Origin: Paenibacillus eucommiae
GTDB lineage: Bacteria > Bacillota > Bacilli > Paenibacillales > NBRC-103111
Assembly: GCF_017874215.1 (NCBI RefSeq)
Contig: NZ_JAGGLB010000001.1
Coordinates: 248,001-312,000, forward strand
Direction of reading: 5' to 3'
DNA length: 64,000 bases
Both the position numbers and the translations under genes were made by a program. The stretch's first letter is position 1, and every line of letters begins with the position of its first letter. The notes under the pieces are model-generated. The model searched no databases and had not been told where the DNA came from. It saw nothing but the letters and a program-made list of their open reading frames with translations. Below are positions 8,327 through 21,182 of this stretch, one piece after another.

Positions 8327-9196
8327 TTGAAAACCCATTACTTTGATCTTCCGCAGGACGCCCATATTTTTAATTTTGGCGAATCTCCGCCCGGAGCACC
8401 TGCTTTATTAAAATCCATTGGCTGCTCGGAGGTGAATTTCACTCCGTATATATGGAACGGGCTGAAACGCGGGCAGGCAGGCAATTTTATCTTTCAATAT
8501 ACTTTGAAAGGTAAGGGCATGATCAGAATTGGGGAGCAGCTTTACACGCTTGAAACAGGCAAAGCATTTCTTGTAGATGTACCTAGCGATCATGAGTACT
8601 ATTATCCAGGAGAAGACGAAGGCTGGCTCTCTCTCTTTATCGTTCTCAGTGGAGAGCATGTGAACAAATGCTGGTCCGTTATCCGCCAGCAGTTAGGCAG
8701 CGTCACCGTATTCGAACCCGATTCGTTCGTTATTCGCTATTTGGTTCGTCTTTTTTGGGAAGCCTGCCAAGGTCATCTGGTAGACGGCTTCCAGTCTGCA
8801 GGCGCAGCTTACCAATTCCTGACGGAATTATACCGGTCTGCCCATCACAATACCTGCACCCCCTCTCCTTTACCCGATTCGATTAAACGGGTGGTTGACC
8901 TTATTGACAGCGATTACCGGACCTTAACCGGTCTAGATGAATTGGCGAACCGGCTGCAGGTGTCTAAATTCCATCTCACCCGCTCGTTCCATCAACACAC
9001 CGGCACCACGATTATGCAGCACTTTACCAAAACCCGCATGAAGCGTGCCATCGAGCTGCTCTTGAACACGAACGAAAATCTGGAGTCCATCGCCCAGGAA
9101 ATCGGTTATCAGAACGGCAAATATTTCTCCAAAGTATTTCGCGAACAAATTGGCATCCCTCCGGGCCAGTATCGTACTATCTACCTCAATTCCTAA
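8327..9196 (+). CDS. AraC-family transcription regulator with cupin-like sensor domain
   Basis: A 289-residue regulator with an N-terminal AraC_binding cupin-like domain (about 15-160, with GKGMIRIGEQLYTLETGKAF) and a C-terminal AraC HTH pair (about 190-285; LDELANRLQVSKFHLTRSFH and LESIAQEIGYQNGKYFSKVF). The start is TTG at 8327, supported by GGGGGT 9 bases upstream; a nearby ATG at 8311 is out of frame. It is a sugar-type regulator transcribed away from the iron group and ends in its own terminator, so it appears monocistronic. Its target is not evident; the nearest downstream gene, a beta-helix protein, is 750 bp away. Confidence 0.88.
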   Translation: MKTHYFDLPQDAHIFNFGESPPGAPALLKSIGCSEVNFTPYIWNGLKRGQAGNFIFQYTLKGKGMIRIGEQLYTLETGKAFLVDVPSDHEYYYPGEDEGWLSLFIVLSGEHVNKCWSVIRQQLGSVTVFEPDSFVIRYLVRLFWEACQGHLVDGFQSAGAAYQFLTELYRSAHHNTCTPSPLPDSIKRVVDLIDSDYRTLTGLDELANRLQVSKFHLTRSFHQHTGTTIMQHFTKTRMKRAIELLLNTNENLESIAQEIGYQNGKYFSKVFREQIGIPPGQYRTIYLNS

Positions 9197-9306
9197 ACAG
9201 ATTCAGAGTCTCAAACACATTCTAAATTTTATACCGCGAGAGCCGGTGCCCGGTGTTGCACAGGGCTATATGTATACGCTTTCTTTGGTACTTATCAGGT
9301 TCAGGT

Positions 9307-9335
9307 CCGGCTGCAGGCAGCCGGGTCTTTTTTTT
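9307..9335 (+). terminator. Intrinsic terminator of the regulator at 8327
   Basis: CCGGCTG-CAGG-CAGCCGG (9307-9324, perfect 7-bp stem) is followed by GTCTTTTTTTT. Confidence 0.9.
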
Positions 9336-9485
9336 ATGAACTATTGGCCAGGAAAGTAACTTCTACTGGCAGTTCGTTATCCATTTGATCGTGGCAGGTT
9401 CGGCACTTTGGGGCTGAGCGGAAAGGAATCAGGGGAGGATGCGGGTTAGTAGCAGCCCGCCCTCCGCTGAAATGAGCGTACGCCA

Positions 9486-9828
9486 TTTAAGACGATGTTT
9501 TTCATCGTTAAAGCATCAGCTTCTCTCAGTTGCGTGGGCTCTTCATCTCCAGCTCCTGCACCCGTTAGGAAATCTCCTCTAATCAAGAGGGAGACCCTTG
9601 CTGGTTGTCCGTTTGAGCTTGGTGTTCGTGCGATTGTAGCTAAAGAGAGGTAAGGGGTGTGGGAGGAAGAGCAATAGCGTCCGCCTTTAAAGATTTGTTC
9701 CTACCTCATCATCCATTTCATTCAAGGGAACAAATCTTTAACAGCGGCTGGAGCCCACGCCCCTTACCTCCGCAACGCTCCCACGTCACGAACACGCACC
9801 TCAAGAGCGCCACAAGTCACTTTTCATA
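9486..9828. repeat. Repeat element copy A (MITE-like), with palindrome and internal hairpin
   Basis: About 340 bp of intergenic DNA repeated in inverse orientation at 60717-61070. It begins with a copy of the dispersed palindrome (9486-9512, one inserted G in the left arm), continues through a shared block (TTGTCCGTTTGAGCTTGGTG and on) and contains a perfect 15-bp inverted repeat, TTAAAGATTTGTTCC (9687-9701) with GGAACAAATCTTTAA (9727-9741), loop 25. In the other copy both arms are identical while the 25-base loop has changed at several positions. No transposase is present. The 71-codon open frame inside it is treated as non-coding here. Confidence 0.8.
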
Positions 9829-9952
9829 CTCCACCGCAAAAATGTATACTTTCCTCACAACAAAGTGGAATTGAATATAGATACCGCTAATTATATATTA
9901 TTACTAACAACTTGCTAAAGCTGCCTGGACTACCAAACATACCAAGAAGGGA

Positions 9953-11362
9953 ATGATCCTGCTAATGGATGTAAAGCAATTTGGAGCCAAAGGAGACGGA
10001 GTAACAAATGATACCGCGGCCATACAAGCAGCGCTTAATGCTGCTGTAGTATCCCCAACGGAGATCAGAAGTGTTTATTTTCCTGCCGGAAAGTATATGG
10101 TTACAGGGTTGGTCAATAACAGCCGGGTAGCCATGGTCGGCAGCGACCCGCAAAATACGGCGCTCATCGGAATGGATGCAACAACCCCAATCATTACGTA
10201 CAATAACGATTTAAGCCAGGTACTGCTGCGTAATATAACCATAGACCGCTCGGTCCCCGCGACAGCAGGAGGTTACGGGATATACAGTGCAGCATCGGGC
10301 ATGGGATTTCATTTCGAAAATTTATATATTCGAAACCAGGACATCGGATTACTCCTGGAAGGAAATATCGCGGGAGCCTGGTTTGTTGATAGTATGGTTA
10401 TGGACAATGTGCGAGACGGTGTGCGGGTTGCGATTAGCAATATGACGTTCTCTAACGTGTACTCCATGAATAACGGCGGGTCCGGCTTCTATTTTTACCG
10501 GGGAACGGGCGGCTTGTACATGACCAAATGCGAATCGTTCAACAATGGCGGACATGGCGTATGGATTGGGGCATTGGACAAGCAGACAGATCATATTTAC
10601 GATGTGCTGCTGGAGCAGCTGTCGATTGGCACAAATTTGGGTTACGGTATTTTACTGGACTCCAACGGTGCAAATATTTGCATTTCCGACAGTTTTATTG
10701 AATATGCCGGCAGCAATCCGAGCCAGACTGCACTGAACAATCGCGAAGGGATTTACATTACCCCATACAATCAGAAGGTCGATATCAACAACTGTATTGT
10801 GGTATGGAATGCGGGTTCGGGAATGACGATTCTGGCTGACGGGGTTAAAGTGAATGGCGGCATCTATGCTTTGAATTCCCTTTTGTATGCGGGGACCTAT
10901 GCCGGAATTGTTGTCGGGGAAAATGTAAAACGAACCATCATACGTGGAGTTTCCTCCTGCCGGTATACGCAGGATCTGGCTGCTACACAGGGATATGGCA
11001 TAAAGCTGCTTGCGGGGGCTGACGAATATCTGGTAGCCGATAGCGATTTAAAGAACAATTTGACAGGGGCAGTGTACCTGGATACAGCAGTGGGAAAAAA
11101 GGGTAAAATAAAGGACTGCATGGGCTTTAATCCCATAGGAGCCATCAGTCCGCAGCCAGCCGTTCCGGCATCGGGCGTGGTCTTTGCCAATTCATATTCA
11201 GCCACCTGCCAGGTGTTGATTCATGGAGGAGGCGTAACCTGGATCGGTAAAAACGGGCAAGGTATTGCTGGGATGCAGTCCGGTACGATCACGCTGGAGC
11301 CGAATGAGACGATTCAGATCAATTATACATCGGTTCCGTATTGGACCTGGTTCGGCATGTAA
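9953..11362 (+). CDS. Right-handed beta-helix protein, pectate-lyase-3 superfamily
   Basis: A protein of about 465-469 residues. The opening DVKQFGAKGDGVTNDTAAIQ is the hallmark of the Pectate_lyase_3/GH28-like superfamily shared by polygalacturonases and phage tailspikes. It is followed by repeating short strands with Asn/Gly turns (for example NNGGSGFYFYRGTGGLYMTK) making the helix coils. No signal peptide is visible. The start is uncertain: ATG at 9953 sits only two bases after AGAAGGG and ATG at 9965 about 13 bases after it. It is preceded by the mobile-looking repeat and has no operon partner. Catalytic residues cannot be assigned. It resembles the second beta-helix gene at 43808, which does carry an export signal. 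Confidence 0.8.
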   Translation: MILLMDVKQFGAKGDGVTNDTAAIQAALNAAVVSPTEIRSVYFPAGKYMVTGLVNNSRVAMVGSDPQNTALIGMDATTPIITYNNDLSQVLLRNITIDRSVPATAGGYGIYSAASGMGFHFENLYIRNQDIGLLLEGNIAGAWFVDSMVMDNVRDGVRVAISNMTFSNVYSMNNGGSGFYFYRGTGGLYMTKCESFNNGGHGVWIGALDKQTDHIYDVLLEQLSIGTNLGYGILLDSNGANICISDSFIEYAGSNPSQTALNNREGIYITPYNQKVDINNCIVVWNAGSGMTILADGVKVNGGIYALNSLLYAGTYAGIVVGENVKRTIIRGVSSCRYTQDLAATQGYGIKLLAGADEYLVADSDLKNNLTGAVYLDTAVGKKGKIKDCMGFNPIGAISPQPAVPASGVVFANSYSATCQVLIHGGGVTWIGKNGQGIAGMQSGTITLEPNETIQINYTSVPYWTWFGM

Positions 11363-11477
11363 TCCGGCAGTAATAGCCGTAGCTGCTATCCTCTCGGGAC
11401 TATTCAGGACTATTTACATTCCGGACGAATTTAGGAAAAGCAGGACAAGTCCAGGGCTAATCTAGGATCATTCTTGA

Positions 11478-11580
11478 ATTTGTCCTGGATCTGTCTTGGA
11501 TTTGTCTTGGACCATTCATGGATCTGTCCTGGACCATTCAGGGACCAATCATAGATCTGTCCTAAATCTGTCCAGGACTA
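11478..11580. repeat. Degenerate short tandem repeats
   Basis: About 100 bp made of variants of CTGTCCTGGATC and GGACCATTCA repeated five or six times between the beta-helix gene and the TetR gene. Non-coding; no terminator is obvious, although TGTCCTGGACC-type motifs can pair locally. Confidence 0.6.
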
Positions 11581-11601
11581 ATTCGGGCCCTTAATGACTG
11601 T

Positions 11602-12201
11602 TCAATTCTTTCCCACTGTGCCATGAAGAAACACATGAATCGCTTTTTGATACATATTTAATGTCGATTCGTTGTTTGAGGTACGTTTGGACATTTCCCC
11701 AAGTCCCATAAGCAGCCCCTCCAGAATAAAACCAAGCGTCCAGGCGTCATCAGATTTCAGCTCGCCCGCCTCCATCGCCTGCTGCAGCATCTCCTGGTTG
11801 AACTGAATATGCTCTGTGAGGTAATTAGCTACATTTTCTTGCACATCGCTTCTTTCCCACTCACTAGTTATAAATTCATCCGTCGCTTTGGTCAGCGGGT
11901 GATTTAGATCGTTGGCAACCAGGTGCTCCGCAAAACCATACAGTTTCTCTTCTATGGTAGTATAGAGCTGCTCTTTCTCACTCCACTGCTGCTTCCACTC
12001 CCGGTCCCATTCGTCCAAAAGATGCAGGAATAGCCCCTCTTTGCTTTGAAAGTGATAATAGATGTTGCCTTTGCTGCTTCCGGTAGCTGCTACAATATCT
12101 TCAATCGAAGTGGCTGCATACCCTTTTTGACCAAACAATGCCCGCGCAGCTTCAGCCACCTTTTTTTTAGTTTGCTCGCTCTGCAACTGCTTTTTATTCA
12201 A
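11602..12201 (-). CDS. TetR-family repressor of the MATE exporter operon
   Basis: A 199-residue regulator. The N-terminal TetR HTH (about 15-60: AARALFGQKGYAATSIEDIV, then GSSKGNIYYHFQSKEGLF) is followed by a helical ligand-binding domain. I chose the TTG at 12201 because AAAAGGGG lies 9 bases upstream and it starts 17 bases after the stop of the exporter gene; the longer frame from 12282 would overlap that gene by 65 bases and exceed the usual TetR length. It is co-transcribed with the exporter and probably binds the palindrome at 13608-13629, giving autorepressed, drug-inducible expression. Confidence 0.85.
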   Translation of the reverse strand: MNKKQLQSEQTKKKVAEAARALFGQKGYAATSIEDIVAATGSSKGNIYYHFQSKEGLFLHLLDEWDREWKQQWSEKEQLYTTIEEKLYGFAEHLVANDLNHPLTKATDEFITSEWERSDVQENVANYLTEHIQFNQEMLQQAMEAGELKSDDAWTLGFILEGLLMGLGEMSKRTSNNESTLNMYQKAIHVFLHGTVGKN

Positions 12202-12217
12202 CTGCTCCAGCCCCTTT

Positions 12218-13582
12218 TCAGATATCGGCCTTGCGTAACGGATTTTTCTCAGATTGTGCATGTCTTTTATAATAAATGACAATGGTGATTAGTACCATAC
12301 ATTCTGACAAAGGAACAGCCAGCCAAACACCCGTAATCCCGATGAGCTTCGGAAGTATCAAAATTATCGCTAGCATTAGAATCATTTCACGCGCTGCTGT
12401 AATCCAGGTCGCCATTCTCACGCTGCCAATCGATTGGAAATAGGTCATCATCACGAAATTAATCCCCATAAACAGGTAAGCCATCACGAATATCCTCAAT
12501 CCGCTCACCGCAAGATCCGTCACTCCATCACTAAAGCTGCCAAAAATACCAACAATCGGAACAGCAGCCATTTGCACAATCAATAGCAGGGCCACTCCCG
12601 CCCCCAGCGCTGTCTGGACCGCGATCCGGATCGTACGCCGTTTACGTTCGTCCTGTTTGCCGCCATGATAATAACTGATCAGTGGTTGTATCGCCGAGCC
12701 CATTCCCAGAAATGTTAATAAAATAATGCTATGAATATAATTCATAATGGAAAACGCGGCAACCCCGTCTGTCCCTGCAATCCGCTCCAACGAAAGATTA
12801 TGAGATATCGTAAAAACCGAAAGCCCGACCTCGGCCAAAAAGCTTGGAAACCCGATAACAATAACCGTAATCAGCAGAGTCTTGTCCCATTTGATACGCC
12901 GCAGCTTTAACTGATTTGCCTTTTTGAGAAAATGCGTTAGCAACACAAGCAATCCCAGGAAAGCTGCGAGAATCGTACCGAATGCAACACTGGCAACCCC
13001 TAATTCAAGTACATATAAAATGATGTAATTGATAACAATATTGGACAGCGCAAAGGTAATATGTGCCACCATCGACAGATTCGGGTTGCCGTCATTGCGG
13101 ACAAATACACTCAGCGCATTTTCCACCGTAAATACAAAGCCAAACATCAGCATGACCTTCATATAGGCGGAAGCATAAGGATACGTCTCTGCATTGGCCC
13201 CAAGTCCATATATAAGCGGATCCCGAAAAATAAATGCAGTGATTCCTATCACCAGTGTAGCCACAAAAATAATCGTCACCGAATACGTAAAAACCGTCTG
13301 CGCCCTAAGCCGATCCTTGGCCCCCAAGGCATGAGAATACACGGTTGCACCGCCAATACCAATCCAGAGCGACATCGCCACAAAAAGCGAATACACAGGA
13401 CTTGCAATCCCTAGCCCAGCCAACGCCGTTGATCCCAGCTTGTTGCCAACCATTACACCATCGACCACAATATTGACAGCAACCAGCAGCATCCCAAGCA
13501 TGGATGGGATCAAATATCGAAGGAATGCTTGCCCAACGGATTGTGTATCCAGTAAATGTAGCGTTTGTTGTTCTTTCATCAT
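12218..13582 (-). CDS. MATE-family multidrug exporter
   Basis: A 454-residue membrane protein with about 12 hydrophobic segments in two halves, the MATE pattern of cation-coupled drug efflux. Features include LIPSMLGMLLVAVNIVVDG near the N-terminus, NDGNPNLSMVAH in the first half and GMGSAIQPLISYYHGG in the second. Two consecutive ATG codons (13582, 13579) follow GGGGGAG; the second is better spaced. The gene heads a two-gene operon with its TetR repressor, with a -10 TATAAT and operator directly upstream. The substrate is unknown. Confidence 0.9.
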   Translation of the reverse strand: MMKEQQTLHLLDTQSVGQAFLRYLIPSMLGMLLVAVNIVVDGVMVGNKLGSTALAGLGIASPVYSLFVAMSLWIGIGGATVYSHALGAKDRLRAQTVFTYSVTIIFVATLVIGITAFIFRDPLIYGLGANAETYPYASAYMKVMLMFGFVFTVENALSVFVRNDGNPNLSMVAHITFALSNIVINYIILYVLELGVASVAFGTILAAFLGLLVLLTHFLKKANQLKLRRIKWDKTLLITVIVIGFPSFLAEVGLSVFTISHNLSLERIAGTDGVAAFSIMNYIHSIILLTFLGMGSAIQPLISYYHGGKQDERKRRTIRIAVQTALGAGVALLLIVQMAAVPIVGIFGSFSDGVTDLAVSGLRIFVMAYLFMGINFVMMTYFQSIGSVRMATWITAAREMILMLAIILILPKLIGITGVWLAVPLSECMVLITIVIYYKRHAQSEKNPLRKADI

Positions 13583-13607
13583 GCACTCCCCCGGTAGCTT
13601 TCCGATT

Positions 13608-13635
13608 ACATACTGAACGTTCGGTTTGTATTATA
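13608..13635 (-). promoter_or_regulatory. Promoter -10 and TetR-type operator of the exporter operon
   Basis: ACATACTGAACGTTCGGTTTGT (13608-13629) is an imperfect palindrome centred on GAACGTTC, the usual shape of a TetR-family operator. On the minus strand it directly abuts TATAAT (13630-13635), so a bound repressor would block the promoter. The -35 (TTGTAT near 13653-13658) is weak. Confidence 0.65.
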
Positions 13636-13740
13636 GCATAAGAACAAAAGAGATACAAATCTTGACTGAAATCTTGACTGAGTACACTCCGTACAGTCTA
13701 CAGAATCTGGCTCAGCGATGTTTGGCTGATGGGTGCGCAC

Positions 13741-13930
13741 TTTAATGATGAAAAACATCACTAAAGAGCACTGTTCCTAAAAATTTCGGTAGCGTTTAGT
13801 GATGAAAAACATCGTTATCGAGGCCGAAGAGGGCCTCAAACACGACAAGAAGGCTCGTTAGTGATGAAAAACATCACTAACGAGCCTTCTTCCTAAAAAT
13901 TTCATCGTTTAACGATGAAAAACATCGTTA
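13741..13930. repeat. Palindrome cluster 2 (four copies, one a 45-bp perfect hairpin)
   Basis: Four copies lie between the start of the exporter operon and the end of the heparinase-like gene: 13741-13765 (TTTAATGATG/CATCACTAAA), 13795-13817 (TTTAGTGATG/CATCGTTA), 13847-13891 and 13908-13930. The third has perfect 20-bp arms (AAGAAGGCTCGTTAGTGATG and its complement) around A5. Copies two and four are preceded by the same TTCCTAAAAATTTC (13773-13786 and 13890-13903), so the repeating unit extends beyond the palindrome. C/G changes in one arm are matched in the other arm in the third copy. Confidence 0.85.
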
Positions 13931-14060
13931 CCGGCGGTAGTACACCTCGACCAAACCTTTCCCCCATCTAAAATCTGTTTTGACCAAGGGAAAAGGGTTC
14001 AAAAGGGTTCTACGTTCTACCACCAATCTCACTCTACTGCCCCAGCTTTTTCATGAAGCT

Positions 14061-19181
<5,121 letters not shown>

Positions 19182-19213
19182 TTAAATAAGGACTAACCGG
19201 GCTTGCCTCATTC

Positions 19214-19240
19214 CCTGGTGACCTGGTGACCTGGTGATTT
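19214..19240. repeat. Triplicated 9-bp repeat
   Basis: CCTGGTGA repeated three times at a period of 9 bases in the 164-bp gap between the YtcP-like permease and the heparinase-like gene. No function is evident. Confidence 0.6.
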
Positions 19241-19324
19241 GAAGAATAGATGACATTTTTGCGAATCTATCTCCAACAGATCGTAAACCACCTCCTTTCC
19301 CTTAAGATAGAGCCCGCGAGCTGC

Positions 19325-20206
19325 TTACCCTTTCACCGCACCGACCAATTGCCCGTGAATGAAGTATTTTTGTACGAATGGATACACCGCAATAATCGGT
19401 AAAATAGTCAGCATAAGCGCTGCCATCTTCAGGTTTTCCGGATGTACCTTCGGTGCCTGGCTGGCCAGCACTTTCTGCGTGGTCGAATCGACCAGAGCCG
19501 AGTTAATCAAGATGTCGCGCACCTGGAACTGCAGCGTCCACATCGAACGGTCACGAATGTAGATCAGCACGCCGAACCATTCGTTCCAGTAGGAGACTGC
19601 GCTGAATACGACAAACGCCATCGCCATAGGCAGGACAAGCGGGACGATAATATTGAACAAAATGCGCGATTCGCTGGCACCATCGATTTCTGCTGATTCC
19701 ATAAGCTCCTGTGGCAGCTGGTTAATCTGATTGCGGAAAACAATAATGTAAAAAATGTTTACCACCGCCGGCAATATAAGAGCCCAGTAAGTGTTGTTCA
19801 TGCCCAAACCGTTAATCAGCAAATAAGTAGGAATCAAGCCACCGCTGAAATACATCGGAATGATCAAATAAATGAACAGGAATCCGCGCCCGAGCAGATG
19901 CTTATGCGACATGGCATAGCCTGCGGCCAGCGATAAAATAATCACAAGCGTCGTGTTGACTACAGTCAAAAAGATGGTATTAAATAACGTCCGCAGGAAC
20001 TGCTTGCTGTAGGCCAGGTTTTTGTAGGATTCCCAAGTAAATTCCTTCGGCCACAACCCTACTTTGCCCTGTTCAAGAGCGTCATAGCTGCTGAGCGAGA
20101 TGGCGATTGCATTGATAAAAGGTACGATAATTGAGATGCAGAACAAAATGAAGAGTAAGTAATTGACTACTTCGAATATTTTTCTTGACGTTGATCTGTG
20201 TACCAT
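19325..20206 (-). CDS. Sugar ABC importer permease, YtcP/LplC type (locus 1)
   Basis: A 293-residue membrane permease with six hydrophobic segments, ending in the LplC/YtcP-typical GQLVGAVKG. The cytoplasmic EAA loop (MESAEIDGASESRILFNI, about 185-202) contacts the ATPase. The ATG at 20206 has AGGAGG 7 bases upstream, and the gene follows the partner permease by 18 bases. With that permease and the lipoprotein at 23158 it forms a complex-glycan oligosaccharide importer; the ATPase is not encoded in this locus. Confidence 0.92.
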   Translation of the reverse strand: MVHRSTSRKIFEVVNYLLFILFCISIIVPFINAIAISLSSYDALEQGKVGLWPKEFTWESYKNLAYSKQFLRTLFNTIFLTVVNTTLVIILSLAAGYAMSHKHLLGRGFLFIYLIIPMYFSGGLIPTYLLINGLGMNNTYWALILPAVVNIFYIIVFRNQINQLPQELMESAEIDGASESRILFNIIVPLVLPMAMAFVVFSAVSYWNEWFGVLIYIRDRSMWTLQFQVRDILINSALVDSTTQKVLASQAPKVHPENLKMAALMLTILPIIAVYPFVQKYFIHGQLVGAVKG

Positions 20207-20224
20207 AGCCGTTCCTCCTGCTTC

Positions 20225-21169
20225 CTAATAAAGTCCCATGCCTGTCGTTTTTTTCGACAGCTTGTTAGCCGTAACCAGCATTAAAAAACCAAGCAGGCTT
20301 TGAACAAATCCGATGGCAGTCGTCAAGCTGTACTGGGCCCTTTCGAGACCTAAGCGGTATATATACGTGCTCATTACGTCCGATTCATCAAGCACGAGCG
20401 CATTCTGCATCGTAAAAACCCGTTCAAAACCAACATCAAATATGCTTCCCAAGCGCAGCAGCAGCAGTAAAACAATCATCGGTACCATGCCCGGCAGCGT
20501 AATATGCCATATTTGGCGTACCCGCCCCGCTCCGTCGATGCTGGCAGCTTCGTATAAGCTGGAGTCTATACCAGCGATGACTGCAAAATATAAAATGGCC
20601 GACCAGCCGATCTCCTTCCATAAGCCTGCAGAAACGAGAATGCCCCGAAAAAAATCTTTTTCCGTCATAAAGAAAATTTCCGTACCTCCGAACCACTTGA
20701 TCAGTTCATTCACAAGTCCGGTTGATGGAGACAACATTTGATAAAATATACCTGAAACGACTACCCACGAAAGAAAATGCGGTAAATAAGAGATCGTCTG
20801 TGTCACCCGTTTGAACGACTTGTTCATGATCTCGTTCGCCAGAATCGCGAATATGATCGGCGCTGTAAAGCCAAATACGATATCGTAGAAGTTCAATATC
20901 AGCGTATTTTTCATCACCATCCAAAATGTCTCATCGGTCAAAAAGTACTTAATATGCTTGAGACCAACCCAGGGACTGTTGAAAAATCCTTTAAATGGAG
21001 AAAAGTCTTCGAATGCAATAATGATTCCGTAAATCGGAATGTACTTAAAAACAAATGACAAAATAAATACGGGAGCCAGCAGCAAATAAAGGGAAAACAA
21101 TGTTTTTCGATACACTCTTTTGCGCTTCTTCTTAGGTGGTGCAGGCGATGTTTCAAGCGCGACATTCAT
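20225..21169 (-). CDS. Sugar ABC importer permease, LplB type (locus 1)
   Basis: A 314-residue permease of the LplB group: a basic cytoplasmic head (KKKRKR), six membrane segments, and the EAA loop YEAASIDGAGRVRQIWHI (about 205-222). The ATG at 21169 follows GGAGG by 9 bases, 13 bases after the propeller gene. It pairs with the permease at 19325. The C-terminus TANKLSKKTTGMGLY is typical of LplB proteins. Confidence 0.92.
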   Translation of the reverse strand: MNVALETSPAPPKKKRKRVYRKTLFSLYLLLAPVFILSFVFKYIPIYGIIIAFEDFSPFKGFFNSPWVGLKHIKYFLTDETFWMVMKNTLILNFYDIVFGFTAPIIFAILANEIMNKSFKRVTQTISYLPHFLSWVVVSGIFYQMLSPSTGLVNELIKWFGGTEIFFMTEKDFFRGILVSAGLWKEIGWSAILYFAVIAGIDSSLYEAASIDGAGRVRQIWHITLPGMVPMIVLLLLLRLGSIFDVGFERVFTMQNALVLDESDVMSTYIYRLGLERAQYSLTTAIGFVQSLLGFLMLVTANKLSKKTTGMGLY

Positions 21170-21182
21170 ACATTACAGCCTC

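Noticed and set aside
9659..9874. 71-codon frame in repeat copy A, matched by a similar frame at 60672-60887 in copy B (both start MGGRA and share AFKDLFLP)
   Set aside because: The two match because the DNA is repeated. The perfect internal inverted repeat runs through the frame, differences are not concentrated at silent positions, and the ends diverge. A real peptide cannot be fully excluded without more copies.
9953..11362. Beta-helix protein as a phage tailspike
   Set aside because: No other phage gene is near; the fold is shared with polysaccharide-acting enzymes and the context is sugar metabolism.
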